Shown: positions 44,317 to 52,885 of the stretch, one piece after another | How positions within the stretch are numbered: the stretch's first letter is position 1 | Layout: each line of letters opens with the position of its first letter | NCBI RefSeq assembly: GCF_014201715.1 | Contig: NZ_JACHFD010000006.1 | Location: 170,510 to 234,509, forward strand | DNA length: 64,000 nucleotides | Source of the DNA: Haloferula luteola | Lineage (GTDB): Bacteria > Verrucomicrobiota > Verrucomicrobiia > Verrucomicrobiales > Akkermansiaceae | Direction: 5' to 3' | The notes under the pieces: generated by a model | Told to the model about the DNA's origin: nothing | What the model saw: only the letters and a program-made list of their open reading frames with translations | Databases searched by the model: none | Translations under genes and position numbers: made by a program

Positions 44317-45702
44317 TTACGATTTCCACAGTTTTTCGATTTCTTCCAACGGACGACCCTTGGTTTCCGGCACCATGAACATCACCCAGAAGAGTTGGAC
44401 GGCCATCATGAAGCCAAAAAACCCAAACACCACCGCAGGCGCAAACTTCTCCACCATTGACGGGAAAAACAGGGTCAGCAATGCAGCAAAAATCCAGTGA
44501 GTGAAACTCCCCAGCGAAGTCCCTTGAGCCCGATGCAAATTGGGGAAAATCTCCGAGATGAACACCCAGATCACCGCTCCCTGACCCACTGCGTGCGCGG
44601 CGATGAAGGCAAAGACAAAGTAAGGAACCAACGCGCCTGCACCGGTATTTCCTGCCTCGATCGCCGAAAAACTCCAGGCGCACAAACCCAGAGAAATGAT
44701 GTACCCCACCGAGCCAATGAACAGCAAGGAGCGGCGGCCAAATCGATCAATCATCCACAACCCAACAAAGGTGAACACCAGATTGGTGAGACCAATGCCC
44801 ACCGACTGCAAAAGCGCTGCATTCTTCTCTAGCCCCGCCATCTCAAAAATCCGGGGCGCAAAATACAACACCGCGTTGATCCCTGAAAGTTGATTGAAGA
44901 ACGCGATCAGGAAGGCTAACAGAATCGGTGTCCGCAACCGGCGGCACCAAAACGGCCCCGCACTGGTCGATTGATCCGCCGCAGCGGCAATCTCCTCCAC
45001 CTTCTCTGCGATCTCCGCATCGCTCGCATCCGGGTAAATCCTGCGCAAGATCCCTGCGCCCTCTTCCCGTTGTTGACGCTTTCCGATCAGCCACCGTGGG
45101 CTCTCCGGCAAACCGAAACACATCAGGCTATAAGCCAGCGCCGGGATGGCTTCCGCACCCAGCATCCAACGCCAGGCATTGTCGCCAAGCCCACTCAGCA
45201 TCCGATTCGAAACAAAAGCGATCAAGATGCCAAACACGATGTTGAACTGGAACATCCCGGCCAAACGACCGCGTTTGTCCGCAGGGGCAATTTCCGAAAT
45301 GAACAACGGTGCGACCACCGTCGAAATCCCCACCCCAAGCCCGCCGATAAATCGAGCTACCATGAAGCTATACACGCCACCGGCGAGTCCCGACCACACA
45401 GCTGAGACAAAATAAAACACCCCGATCCACAACAACGTTTGCCGCCTCCCCCATCGATCTGCGGGCCAGCTCGCCACCAGCGATCCGACCACCGTTCCCC
45501 ACAGCGCCATGCTCATGGCCAACCCGTGCATCGTGGAGTCCAAACCCCATAATTGCTGGAAAGATTGCTCGGCACCGGAAATCACAACGGTGTCGAACCC
45601 GAATAGAAATCCCGCCAAAGCAGCGGTGATGGACCAATAGACGATTCGATTCATGAATGGGTTGATACTGGGTTGACGAAGCGTTTCAGGATCGAGCGCC
45701 AT
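44317..45702 (-). CDS. Sugar-porter family MFS transporter
   Basis: The protein has 461 residues with twelve predicted membrane helices. Sugar-porter signatures are DRWGRRQTLLW after helix 2, PESPRWLIGKRQ in the central loop, FNQLSGINAVLYFAP in helix 7 and PETKGRPLEEIEKLW at the C-terminus. Such porters import hexoses or small oligosaccharides by proton symport. Divergent from the GH172 gene and near two GH32 genes, it probably takes up fructose or a small fructooligosaccharide; no kinase is nearby. The ATG at 45702 is preceded by GGGAGAG; a TTG four codons upstream is less likely. Confidence 0.93.
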   Translation of the reverse strand: MALDPETLRQPSINPFMNRIVYWSITAALAGFLFGFDTVVISGAEQSFQQLWGLDSTMHGLAMSMALWGTVVGSLVASWPADRWGRRQTLLWIGVFYFVSAVWSGLAGGVYSFMVARFIGGLGVGISTVVAPLFISEIAPADKRGRLAGMFQFNIVFGILIAFVSNRMLSGLGDNAWRWMLGAEAIPALAYSLMCFGLPESPRWLIGKRQQREEGAGILRRIYPDASDAEIAEKVEEIAAAADQSTSAGPFWCRRLRTPILLAFLIAFFNQLSGINAVLYFAPRIFEMAGLEKNAALLQSVGIGLTNLVFTFVGLWMIDRFGRRSLLFIGSVGYIISLGLCAWSFSAIEAGNTGAGALVPYFVFAFIAAHAVGQGAVIWVFISEIFPNLHRAQGTSLGSFTHWIFAALLTLFFPSMVEKFAPAVVFGFFGFMMAVQLFWVMFMVPETKGRPLEEIEKLWKS

Positions 45703-45715
45703 GCTCTCCCTCAAC

Positions 45716-45734
45716 GCAAGCCGTCAGGGTGGCA
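45716..45734 (-). promoter_or_regulatory. Motif shared with the GH32/regulator intergenic region
   Basis: On the minus strand it reads TGCCACCCTGACGGCTTGC. The region before the first GH32 gene has TGCCACCCATTACGGCTT. Both lie just upstream of genes of the fructan-type locus, so a shared regulator site is possible. Confidence 0.35.
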
Positions 45735-45744
45735 CCCTTCGCAA

Positions 45745-45772
45745 TTGCCTTGGCAACTTTGACAGGCTGTCA
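45745..45772. promoter_or_regulatory. Two adjacent inverted repeats between the transporter and GH172 genes
   Basis: TTGCC-TT-GGCAA (45745-45756) and TGACAG-G-CTGTCA (45760-45772) lie in the 128-bp divergent region. They are candidate operators for the GntR-LacI regulator, or part of its target promoters. Confidence 0.4.
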
Positions 45773-45830
45773 CCCCTACGGGCCGGTCACGACTGGGTTT
45801 TGGCTTTGCCGAATCGGCGACCGCGTGACC

Positions 45831-47900
45831 ATGCATCAACGGATGTTTCCGAAGCTCCCTTTCCAGAAATCCCTGACAGCCTTGCTTCTTCTGGCAGGAA
45901 CAACCTGCCTTCTGCAGGCTTCCCCGGTCACCACCGAATCGCTTCTGGAAGAAATGGGAGACTTCGACGCCATCGCTCGTTGGCCAGACCCCTCCTATGT
46001 CCAGATGCAGGCCAGCAGCCATGACCGGCGCACGATTTCACCTGATCAGGACGGCTGGTTTGCCAATGACGACCATACCCAATTCCTTCGAGAAGAAGAA
46101 ATCGACGGGCGGAGGGAGAAAGTCATGCTCGATGCTGAAGGTCCCGGCGCACTCGTCCGATTTTGGTTAACCACCGTTGAGCACAAAGCCGGAACACTCC
46201 GCATCTACCTCGACCACACCACGAAACCGACCCTCGAGTTTCCCGCCTTCGATCTGATGTCCGGGGATCTGCCCATCAAAGAGCCATTCTTGCTCCCCCA
46301 TCCCGGCTACACCAGAGATGGAAATGGCGGCAATACCCTTATGCTTCCCATTCCCTTTGCCCGCCACTGCAAGGTCACCTGGGAAGAACAGAGTTCCGGC
46401 CCCCGATACTACATTCTCAATTACCGCCGCTACGCACCCGGAACCGCGGTCACCACCTTTCGCCCTTCCGACCTCGTCAACTCCCAAGCCCACCTCGAGA
46501 ACGTGGGCAGAGCCTTGCAGGACCCACCTTCTCGCGACGCGGAAGACCAAGTCCGCATCAATGGACCGATTCCCCCTGGCAGCTCCCACGAACGATCCCT
46601 TCCCTCTGGCCCAGCCGCAGTGACTCAACTCGAACTGCACCTTGAACCGCAGGATCCTCTTTTGCTGGCCCGCAAACTCCGCCGCACAATTCTCACTCTC
46701 ACTTTCGACGGCGAACCGACCGTGTGGTGCCCTATCGGAGACTTCTTCGGCAGTGGCACCGGTCTCAATGCCCTTCAAAGTCACTACCGCACCGTCACCC
46801 AAGATGGACGACTCACCTGCCGCTGGACCATGCCCTATCGCCTGTCGGCCAAGCTCGGCATCATCAATCTCGACGACACCGCCACCTCCCTCCAGATAAC
46901 CGCTTCCACAAAAATCTGGTCCTGGGATTCCCGCTCCATGCATTTCCACACCGCTTGGCATTCCGAGCGAGACCTCAGCACCCGGCCCCCTCGTGACTGG
47001 AGAGCTCTAGAGGTTCGAGGACGCGGCGTCTACGTCGGAGACACCCTCTCCCTCTTCAATCCCATCGCCACCTGGTATGGCGAGGGAGACGAGAAAATCG
47101 CCGTCGATGGCGACCCCAAGCTTCGCCACCTCGGCACGGGAACAGAGGACTACTACGGCTATTCCTTTGCCCCGCGAGGAATCATGCAAACCCCCTTCGC
47201 CAACCAAATTCGCGTCGATCACCGGGAGACCCAAGGGCACAACGTTTTGACCCGCACTCGCAATCTCGACGGAATCCCCTTTGAGACATCTCTCGATTTC
47301 GACCTCGAACTGATCTCCTGGCAACCCACTCACCTAGACGAGGCCATGGCTACCTCTTGGTACGCCGTTCCCGGAAGTCACTGCTCCATAGCCCCGGAAC
47401 CCGCGCAAGCCACACTCCCCATCCCCACCCTCGAGCAAGCCATCAACCCTCCAACATTTCCCGACACCACTGAGGCCGAATTTCTCCCGATCCTCGAATC
47501 CAGCCCCGGTCTCAAAACCGAGATTCAGGATATGCGCGCATTCGGCTTTCGTGCTTGGAGCATGGGGGCCCAACTCCTTGGACGATCCCAAAACCCTGGC
47601 GACTTCATCGTTCTCGACCTCCCCGCAGGCGGGCTCACCACCGCGCGCATCGAACTCCTCGCCACTCAAGCCCCTGACTACGGCAACCTTCGTTTGACCG
47701 TCAACAATCAACCTTCCTCTCAACGTTTCTCCGGATATGCGAATCGGGTCCAGCCCGGCCCCCCCCTATCCCTCGGAACCTTCACTGCAGTCGATGGACA
47801 CTTCAAAATTCGCATCGAAGTGACCGATGCTGAACCTGCCACGACCGGCGAACGATATTTCTTCGGCATCGACGGCTTTCGACTTCTCCCACCTCGCTAA
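45831..47900 (+). CDS. Secreted DUF2961 (GH172-type) glycoside hydrolase-like protein
   Basis: The protein has 689 residues with a signal (LTALLLLAGTTCLLQA). The DUF2961 core has DGWFANDDHTQFLR, LDAEGPGALVRFWLT, WCPIGDFFGSGTG and the family hallmark GTGTEDYYGYSF. Characterised GH172 enzymes act on alpha-D-fructofuranosides (difructose dianhydride I) or alpha-D-arabinofuranosides. Adjacent GH32 fructanase-like genes favour the fructose case. A glutamate of the GTGTEDY motif is a likely catalytic residue, from memory of the family and not verified. An extra C-terminal beta domain (about 580-689) may bind carbohydrate. The start at 45831 was chosen to give a clean signal peptide. Confidence 0.88.
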   Translation: MHQRMFPKLPFQKSLTALLLLAGTTCLLQASPVTTESLLEEMGDFDAIARWPDPSYVQMQASSHDRRTISPDQDGWFANDDHTQFLREEEIDGRREKVMLDAEGPGALVRFWLTTVEHKAGTLRIYLDHTTKPTLEFPAFDLMSGDLPIKEPFLLPHPGYTRDGNGGNTLMLPIPFARHCKVTWEEQSSGPRYYILNYRRYAPGTAVTTFRPSDLVNSQAHLENVGRALQDPPSRDAEDQVRINGPIPPGSSHERSLPSGPAAVTQLELHLEPQDPLLLARKLRRTILTLTFDGEPTVWCPIGDFFGSGTGLNALQSHYRTVTQDGRLTCRWTMPYRLSAKLGIINLDDTATSLQITASTKIWSWDSRSMHFHTAWHSERDLSTRPPRDWRALEVRGRGVYVGDTLSLFNPIATWYGEGDEKIAVDGDPKLRHLGTGTEDYYGYSFAPRGIMQTPFANQIRVDHRETQGHNVLTRTRNLDGIPFETSLDFDLELISWQPTHLDEAMATSWYAVPGSHCSIAPEPAQATLPIPTLEQAINPPTFPDTTEAEFLPILESSPGLKTEIQDMRAFGFRAWSMGAQLLGRSQNPGDFIVLDLPAGGLTTARIELLATQAPDYGNLRLTVNNQPSSQRFSGYANRVQPGPPLSLGTFTAVDGHFKIRIEVTDAEPATTGERYFFGIDGFRLLPPR

Positions 47901-47908
47901 AACCATCA

Positions 47909-47940
47909 GGCCGCCCTCCGTCGATCACGCAAGGGCGGCC
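47909..47940. terminator. Hairpin between the convergent GH172 and PEP-CTERM genes
   Basis: GGCCGCCC pairs with GGGCGGCC across a 16-nt loop, 8 bp after the GH172 stop and 19 bp before the stop of the convergent gene. There is no strong T run on either side. Confidence 0.5.
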
Positions 47941-47959
47941 ACCATGAAACGTGAGCCAA

Positions 47960-48784
47960 TTATGCCCGGCGACGCCGCAAGCCGATCAACCCAGCTAAGG
48001 CACCAAGCCAACACGTCGAAGGCTCAGGGACCGTATACATCGCTTGCAGGCCATTAAATGGGGCCTCATTCGAGCCTTCTCCATTGTCATAGAACACGGT
48101 GATCGTTCCGGTAGCGTCCGCCACCAAACCACTCAGCACAACATAGTCTCCCCCCAAGGTGAGAGTGTGTGCCTGAGGATCCCCCCCATCCGTGGTGATC
48201 GTTCCCGTCGTGGTTGCGGTGTGGAGCCCGTTGATATCCGTCACAGAAAATTGGGTATCCCGGTTCAAAGTATCACCCGCACCGTACAGGTAAAGATCCA
48301 CCAGAGTTCCGGCACCAAAGCCCGAAATTTCCACGGAACGAGGATCCTCGAAACCGATCAGATAGTCCCGCATCAAATTCACGGCGTCCGTTGCCACCGC
48401 TCCTAGGTTCGTAGTCCCTTCAAGGATCCCAAACGCCCCAGTTCCATTCGGTCCCGCGGCCTGCACTGTAACCGAGAGCGCCGTGAGCCCCCCCTGAGAA
48501 TCGAGCAGCCCCGATTGCGTCACCGAGGTCGTCCAAAACCCGAACTCCCCGGGAGGTCCGGTGAATGCCGTATCATCCACGACTTTCACTTCATTCCACA
48601 CCGTCCCACCATCCGGTGCGGCCGCCGTTCCCGAATACTGGGCCGTCACCTCGCCATCCGGGTGATTGCCGGTGAGACCGAAATCGAGGTTTACCGTCAC
48701 CGCCATAGCTGCCGGGCACATCCCCCATCCCAACGCGGAGATCGCGCCGAGAAGAAGCCTTCTTGAGTTGGGTTTTTTCATCAT
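47960..48784 (-). CDS. PEP-CTERM sorting-signal protein
   Basis: The protein has 274 residues with an N-terminal signal (RRLLLGAISALGWGMCPAAMA) and a beta-rich mature part. The C-terminus is a textbook PEP-CTERM signal: VPEPSTCW, a hydrophobic helix (LGALAGLIGL) and RRRRA. Exosortase recognises it and the protein is probably anchored or released at the cell surface with exopolysaccharide. No exosortase gene is in the window. The mature domain is not recognised. It converges with the GH172 gene. Confidence 0.9.
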   Translation of the reverse strand: MMKKPNSRRLLLGAISALGWGMCPAAMAVTVNLDFGLTGNHPDGEVTAQYSGTAAAPDGGTVWNEVKVVDDTAFTGPPGEFGFWTTSVTQSGLLDSQGGLTALSVTVQAAGPNGTGAFGILEGTTNLGAVATDAVNLMRDYLIGFEDPRSVEISGFGAGTLVDLYLYGAGDTLNRDTQFSVTDINGLHTATTTGTITTDGGDPQAHTLTLGGDYVVLSGLVADATGTITVFYDNGEGSNEAPFNGLQAMYTVPEPSTCWLGALAGLIGLRRRRA

Positions 48785-48892
48785 GATGCATTGGGTTCAA
48801 TCTCCGGCAATGGGTCCGCCGGGATTCCCCCCATCATTCTGCCTCACCCCTCCTCCTCGAAACTTGAAAACAGGCCTGCCACTCCAATCCTG

Positions 48893-48918
48893 ACATCACA
48901 GGATGGTCATCCTGATGT
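48893..48918. promoter_or_regulatory. Inverted repeat upstream of the PEP-CTERM gene
   Basis: ACATCA-CA-GGATG pairs with CATCCTGATGT around GT, with a 2-nt bulge. It lies 109 bp before the gene start, a candidate operator or RNA hairpin. Confidence 0.35.
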
Positions 48919-48948
48919 TTGCCGAGGACAACTCCATGATCCCCCTCC

Positions 48949-48985
48949 AAAAAAAGTCGCCACGTGACCCACCACGTGGCGACTT
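48949..48985 (-). terminator. Rho-independent terminator after the first GH32 gene
   Basis: A perfect 13-bp stem (48954-48966 with 48973-48985) with a 6-nt loop is followed on the minus strand by T residues. It sits 37 bp after the stop at 49023. Confidence 0.87.
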
Positions 48986-49022
48986 CCTCAACCCGGGTGC
49001 AAACCCGAAAACGATGGATCCC

Positions 49023-51170
49023 TTATTTCCAGGCCGAACTCATCCGATAGCCTGCTAGCGACTCGAAATGCACCGCTCCACCCTCCGCGATCACCTCTAC
49101 GGGGACACCCTCCTGCCGCACATAACGAGCAACATAGGTTCCATTCACGAAGATTTCGACCGTCCCCACATCCGAGAAAACCTGAAGTCGAACCTTTCCC
49201 CCGTCCAACACCTGCTCTCCCTCTGCCCCACTGAAGGTGTTGCGCTCACGATCCCAAACAAACGACTCCCCAAACAACTTCAACCCGAAACGAGCCGCAT
49301 CGGACTTCTCCACGTCCACCACCGCTTCGATCTCAAATGCCTTCCCCTCCACCGCTGAGAGTGGGTTTTTTCCTCCCGCAGCATAGCTTACCTCCTGCGG
49401 AACAAAAATCTCCTCCCGCAGCGACTTCACCTCTGCCGACGGCTCGATCCAAAGTCGTTCCTTGCCCTCAAAGCTCCTCAACGAGAAATCCATCGGTAGC
49501 GACATTTGCAGACTGAATGGAGCACCCTCGAATGCGGCAATATCACCACGCATCCAGCCGACGTGAACCCGGCGCCCATCAGGAGCATGATCATACGATT
49601 GGCCCGCATACACATTCCCCCAGTAATGGCGCTGTGGATCACCGCTCGCCGTGAAGGTCCGGCCATCGAATTCACCGAGTCGGTACACCCCATTCGCTCC
49701 CCATACCACCCAACGGGTCTTTTCATCATCTCCATCCACCTTTAGGGGAAACAAATCCGGGCACTCCGAATCTCCCGGAATATGATACGTCGACGTCTGC
49801 TCCCAATCCACCAGATCCTTGGAAACATGGATCCCGTATTCGTCCCCATCGTGATAGAGCGCCATCACCCAACTTTTCGTCGGTTCATACCAGAAAATCT
49901 TCGGGTCGCGGTTGCCGCCCACAATGTGCTCGATCACCGGATTGCCCGCAAACTTGATGATATTACGACCACCATCGTTGCTGAAAGCCATCGCTTGCGT
50001 CGCCTTCTTCCCGGGAATCACACTTCCCTCACCCCATGCCGTGTAGGCAAATCCCAAGCCGTGGGACGAGGTGATTGGCAATGCGCTCTGGTCCCTCGGC
50101 ACCACGAATCCAGAACCGGAAAACATCACCCCTAGCTCATCGGGCCACAATGCAGGAGGCATCTCCTTCCAATGAAAAAGGTCCTCACTCACCGCATGAC
50201 CCCATGTCATGTTGTCCCAGAAAATATTGTAGGGATTGTGCTGGTAACTCAGGTGCCACTTCCCATCGGCATACACCAATCCGTTCGGGTCGTTGATCCA
50301 TCCACGGCGACTTGTAAAGTGGTACTGCGGGCGTCGTGGTTCTTGATAAATCACCTCCTCCCCAGGGAACGTATCGGAAAGCACTACCTGGCTCCACGCC
50401 TTCTCCATTTCCCCGGGAATCCTTCCCGTCACTCGGATCTTTTTGCCCATCAAGCGTCCCATATCACTGAAGACCCAAAAATCCGGCTTCTCGGAGAGCG
50501 CAATATTCGCATAGCTCATCCACCCGTCTTCTCCGTGGAACTCAAAGCGCTGACGCTTGGCTTCATCCCGCGTCACCGGCCACAGCAAATAACGCTTCGT
50601 CACCTCGAAAGTGTGCTCCGCCTGCAACACCCGCGGCCGCTCGCTCTGCTGGAAATGATCGACACTCAAATGCCCCCAGCCGCCTCGGCGACGATCCAGC
50701 ACCTCAAGCCGGACCTCTTCCCCTTGCAAATCACTCAGATCCCACGTCTCCCACTCCAGCCTCTCACTGCCTCCGGGATTCACATTTTTCCCCGTGGCCT
50801 GGCGCAGCACCTTCCCCTGTCGAGAAACCAACTGCACACAGGTTTCCCCTTCAAACCCTCCTCCTCCGATCAGGAAATTCAAATACGCTCGCTCCACCTT
50901 CCAGAGCGGGGAGCGCGCTTTGCCCAGCGCGTCATCACCTCCGTGATAACTGCTCAGGTAACCCTGCCCTTCGAATCCCGTGACCTCCATCTGCTGCGGC
51001 AAGGCCCCCGTCGCTGGGACATCCCCAAACGCCGATCCAGTCACCTTCCAATCTCCAAAATGACCGCCATCAAAATCGGCGACTATCACATCTTCGGCCG
51101 CCCTCAACGGTCCGGAGGTCATCGTACACAGGGCGGAAGTCAGCAGCAGAAAACGAATGGAACGCATCAT
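49023..51170 (-). CDS. Secreted GH32-family fructanase-like enzyme with N-terminal accessory domain
   Basis: The protein has 715 residues with a signal (MMRSIRFLLLTSALCTMTSGPLRA). An N-terminal beta domain (about 37-190) ends GGWGHLSVDHFQQSERP, and a linker domain follows. The GH32 catalytic five-blade propeller has all three acids: Asp294 in WINDPNG (nucleophile), Asp422 in NRDPKIF and Glu469 in SECPDLFPL (acid-base). The C-terminal beta sandwich closes the protein (VRLQVFSDVGTVEIFVNGTYVARY). Family activities are inulinase, levanase and invertase; export favours polymeric fructan. It diverges from the regulator gene. It starts at ATG 51170; 51167 is also possible. Confidence 0.93.
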   Translation of the reverse strand: MMRSIRFLLLTSALCTMTSGPLRAAEDVIVADFDGGHFGDWKVTGSAFGDVPATGALPQQMEVTGFEGQGYLSSYHGGDDALGKARSPLWKVERAYLNFLIGGGGFEGETCVQLVSRQGKVLRQATGKNVNPGGSERLEWETWDLSDLQGEEVRLEVLDRRRGGWGHLSVDHFQQSERPRVLQAEHTFEVTKRYLLWPVTRDEAKRQRFEFHGEDGWMSYANIALSEKPDFWVFSDMGRLMGKKIRVTGRIPGEMEKAWSQVVLSDTFPGEEVIYQEPRRPQYHFTSRRGWINDPNGLVYADGKWHLSYQHNPYNIFWDNMTWGHAVSEDLFHWKEMPPALWPDELGVMFSGSGFVVPRDQSALPITSSHGLGFAYTAWGEGSVIPGKKATQAMAFSNDGGRNIIKFAGNPVIEHIVGGNRDPKIFWYEPTKSWVMALYHDGDEYGIHVSKDLVDWEQTSTYHIPGDSECPDLFPLKVDGDDEKTRWVVWGANGVYRLGEFDGRTFTASGDPQRHYWGNVYAGQSYDHAPDGRRVHVGWMRGDIAAFEGAPFSLQMSLPMDFSLRSFEGKERLWIEPSAEVKSLREEIFVPQEVSYAAGGKNPLSAVEGKAFEIEAVVDVEKSDAARFGLKLFGESFVWDRERNTFSGAEGEQVLDGGKVRLQVFSDVGTVEIFVNGTYVARYVRQEGVPVEVIAEGGAVHFESLAGYRMSSAWK

Positions 51171-51183
51171 GGGCAATGGACGT

Positions 51184-51217
51184 GTGGGTAAGTTGCCACC
51201 CATTACGGCTTCCTTGC
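51184..51217. promoter_or_regulatory. Candidate regulator site in the GH32/regulator divergent region
   Basis: It contains TGGGT at 51185-51189 and ACCCA at 51198-51202, and on the plus strand TGCCACCCATTACGGCTT, which recurs in reverse near the MFS gene. Confidence 0.35.
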
Positions 51218-51246
51218 AAAGCCACCTTTCACCAATCAGACACCGC

Positions 51247-51275
51247 TTGACATGGCAGGTTCAAGAAGCTGTAAA
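51247..51275 (+). promoter_or_regulatory. Sigma70-type promoter of the regulator gene
   Basis: A perfect -35 TTGACA is followed by 17 bp and then TGTAAA as the -10. Transcription would begin near 51282, so the ATG at 51288 has almost no leader. Confidence 0.55.
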
Positions 51276-51287
51276 GCTCAGCCCTCG

Positions 51288-52451
51288 ATGAAACCCAATG
51301 ATGCGCTTCGGCCACGATTCCAGGAAATCGCCGGCCAGATTCGCGAAGACCTTGCCGCAGGCCGCTATGGCTCGGAAGGTCGCATGCCCAGCGAATCCCA
51401 ACTCACCCAACGTTTCGGCGTCTCCCGTCCCACCATCGCCCGTGCCCTACGGGTTCTCTCCGACGAAGGCCTGATCGAACGCCGCGCCGGCTCCGGAACC
51501 TTCGCACGCCCCGGCGGTCGACTCTCCGTCAACAGCAAGCTTTTCGCCCTGCTCATTCCCGACCTCGGCAATACCGAAATCTTCCAACTCATCTGCGGGG
51601 AACTCGCCTCCCTCGCCCGCATGCACGACTACGGCCTCGTCTGGGGAAACTCGGAACATCCCCGACTCGATCCCGAACTCACCGTCCAGAACGCCATCCA
51701 ACTCTGCCGCCAATTCATCGACCGAAATGTCTCCGGCGTTTTCTATGCCCCGCACGAACTCGTTCAAGAGAAGGAGGAGGGCAACCGCCAGATTCCGGTC
51801 ATGCTCCGCGAAGCCGGCATCCCCGTCGTCCTCATCGATCGCGACCTTTCCTCGTTCCCCTCCCGGAGCAACTTTGACCTTGTCGGCGTCGACAACGTCG
51901 CGGGCGGATTCATGCTCGCCGATCATCTCCTCAAACTCGGCTGCACTCGCATCCACTTTGTCGCCAAACCCCTCTCCGCCCAAACCGTCGAGGCACGCAT
52001 CGCTGGCGTCCGCGAAGCCCTGGCCCGTCGCCAAGTGCTCCCCGACCAAAATTGGATTCACATCGGTCACCCAGAAGATCGCCGATTTGTGAAGAACCTC
52101 CTCGGACCTGCTAGACCCGAAGCTTACATTTGCGCCAACGACCACACTGCCGCACTTCTCCTCCGAGAGTTTCAGAAGCTCGGTGTCCGCGTTCCCGAAG
52201 ACATCCGAGTGACTGGTTTCGATGATGTGAAATTCGCGACACTCGTTTCGCCACCTTTGACCACCATCCAACAACCTTGCCGCGAAATTGCTCTCAAGGC
52301 ATTCCGTGCAATGCTGGACCGGGTTGCTGACCCCACCTTGCCTGCTTGCCACATGTCGCTCACTCCTCGACTGGTCATTCGAGACTCCTGTGGTGCCTAC
52401 CTCCCCAGCAAACCGACGGAAAAAAACGTCAATCCTTGGACGAAAGCGTAA
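51288..52451 (+). CDS. GntR-type HTH / LacI-type ligand-binding transcriptional regulator
   Basis: The protein has 387 residues. The GntR HTH (about 10-75) reads FQEIAGQIREDLAAGRYG, MPSESQLTQRFGVSRPTIARAL, then the wing ERRAGSGTFARP. A LacI-family periplasmic-binding-like domain (about 80-375) follows, with LFALLIPDLGNTEIFQLI, GVFYAPHELV, PVVLIDRDL and EAYICANDHTA. This is the AraR architecture: sugar binding relieves repression. It is located between two GH32 genes and is the likely regulator of the locus. An ATG 12 codons upstream overlaps the -35 box, so the inner start is preferred. Confidence 0.92.
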   Translation: MKPNDALRPRFQEIAGQIREDLAAGRYGSEGRMPSESQLTQRFGVSRPTIARALRVLSDEGLIERRAGSGTFARPGGRLSVNSKLFALLIPDLGNTEIFQLICGELASLARMHDYGLVWGNSEHPRLDPELTVQNAIQLCRQFIDRNVSGVFYAPHELVQEKEEGNRQIPVMLREAGIPVVLIDRDLSSFPSRSNFDLVGVDNVAGGFMLADHLLKLGCTRIHFVAKPLSAQTVEARIAGVREALARRQVLPDQNWIHIGHPEDRRFVKNLLGPARPEAYICANDHTAALLLREFQKLGVRVPEDIRVTGFDDVKFATLVSPPLTTIQQPCREIALKAFRAMLDRVADPTLPACHMSLTPRLVIRDSCGAYLPSKPTEKNVNPWTKA

Positions 52452-52477
52452 GCCCTCTGGCGCGGCCCACCCTCGCC

Positions 52478-52885
52478 CTATTCGCCCTCCGCCAGCAGAC
52501 GAATGAAGCGCCGCCCGAGCCCCGGCGCGAGCCGAATCGAAACATCATAGGGAGACGAGTCCCCCGTTGTCTCGACGATCAGTCCTCCCGGATAGGTTCC
52601 GCCACCAAGATGAATCGGAACCGACGTCCATGCACCATCCAAATCCTCCGACCACTGGACAAATAAGCTCCGACCCTCTCCCCCGGAGTGCGCCATTTCG
52701 AAACTCAAGCTCACGCCCGTATCCGTCTCGAATGCCATGAGCTTCGAGGCATCATCCACCCGAGGATCCCCGTTGAGCCACCACTCCAGCCCATTGGCCA
52801 GAGCATCTCCATCGGCATCTCCCTCAAAAGAAGCATCGACACCTAGACCCATCCTCCTCCCCCAGGCTTGGTACGCATCCAGCGC
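52478..52885 (-). repeat. Shared C-terminal module, copy in the larger GH32 protein
   Basis: It starts YQAWGRRMGLGVDASF, continues DADGDALANGLEWWLNGDP, has WSEDLDGAWTSV, and ends RRFIRLLAEGE. Confidence 0.65.

Noticed and set aside
50172-51191. A plus-strand frame of about 340 residues opposite the first GH32 gene
   Set aside because: It has no family motif, and the opposite strand carries all GH32 catalytic motifs.
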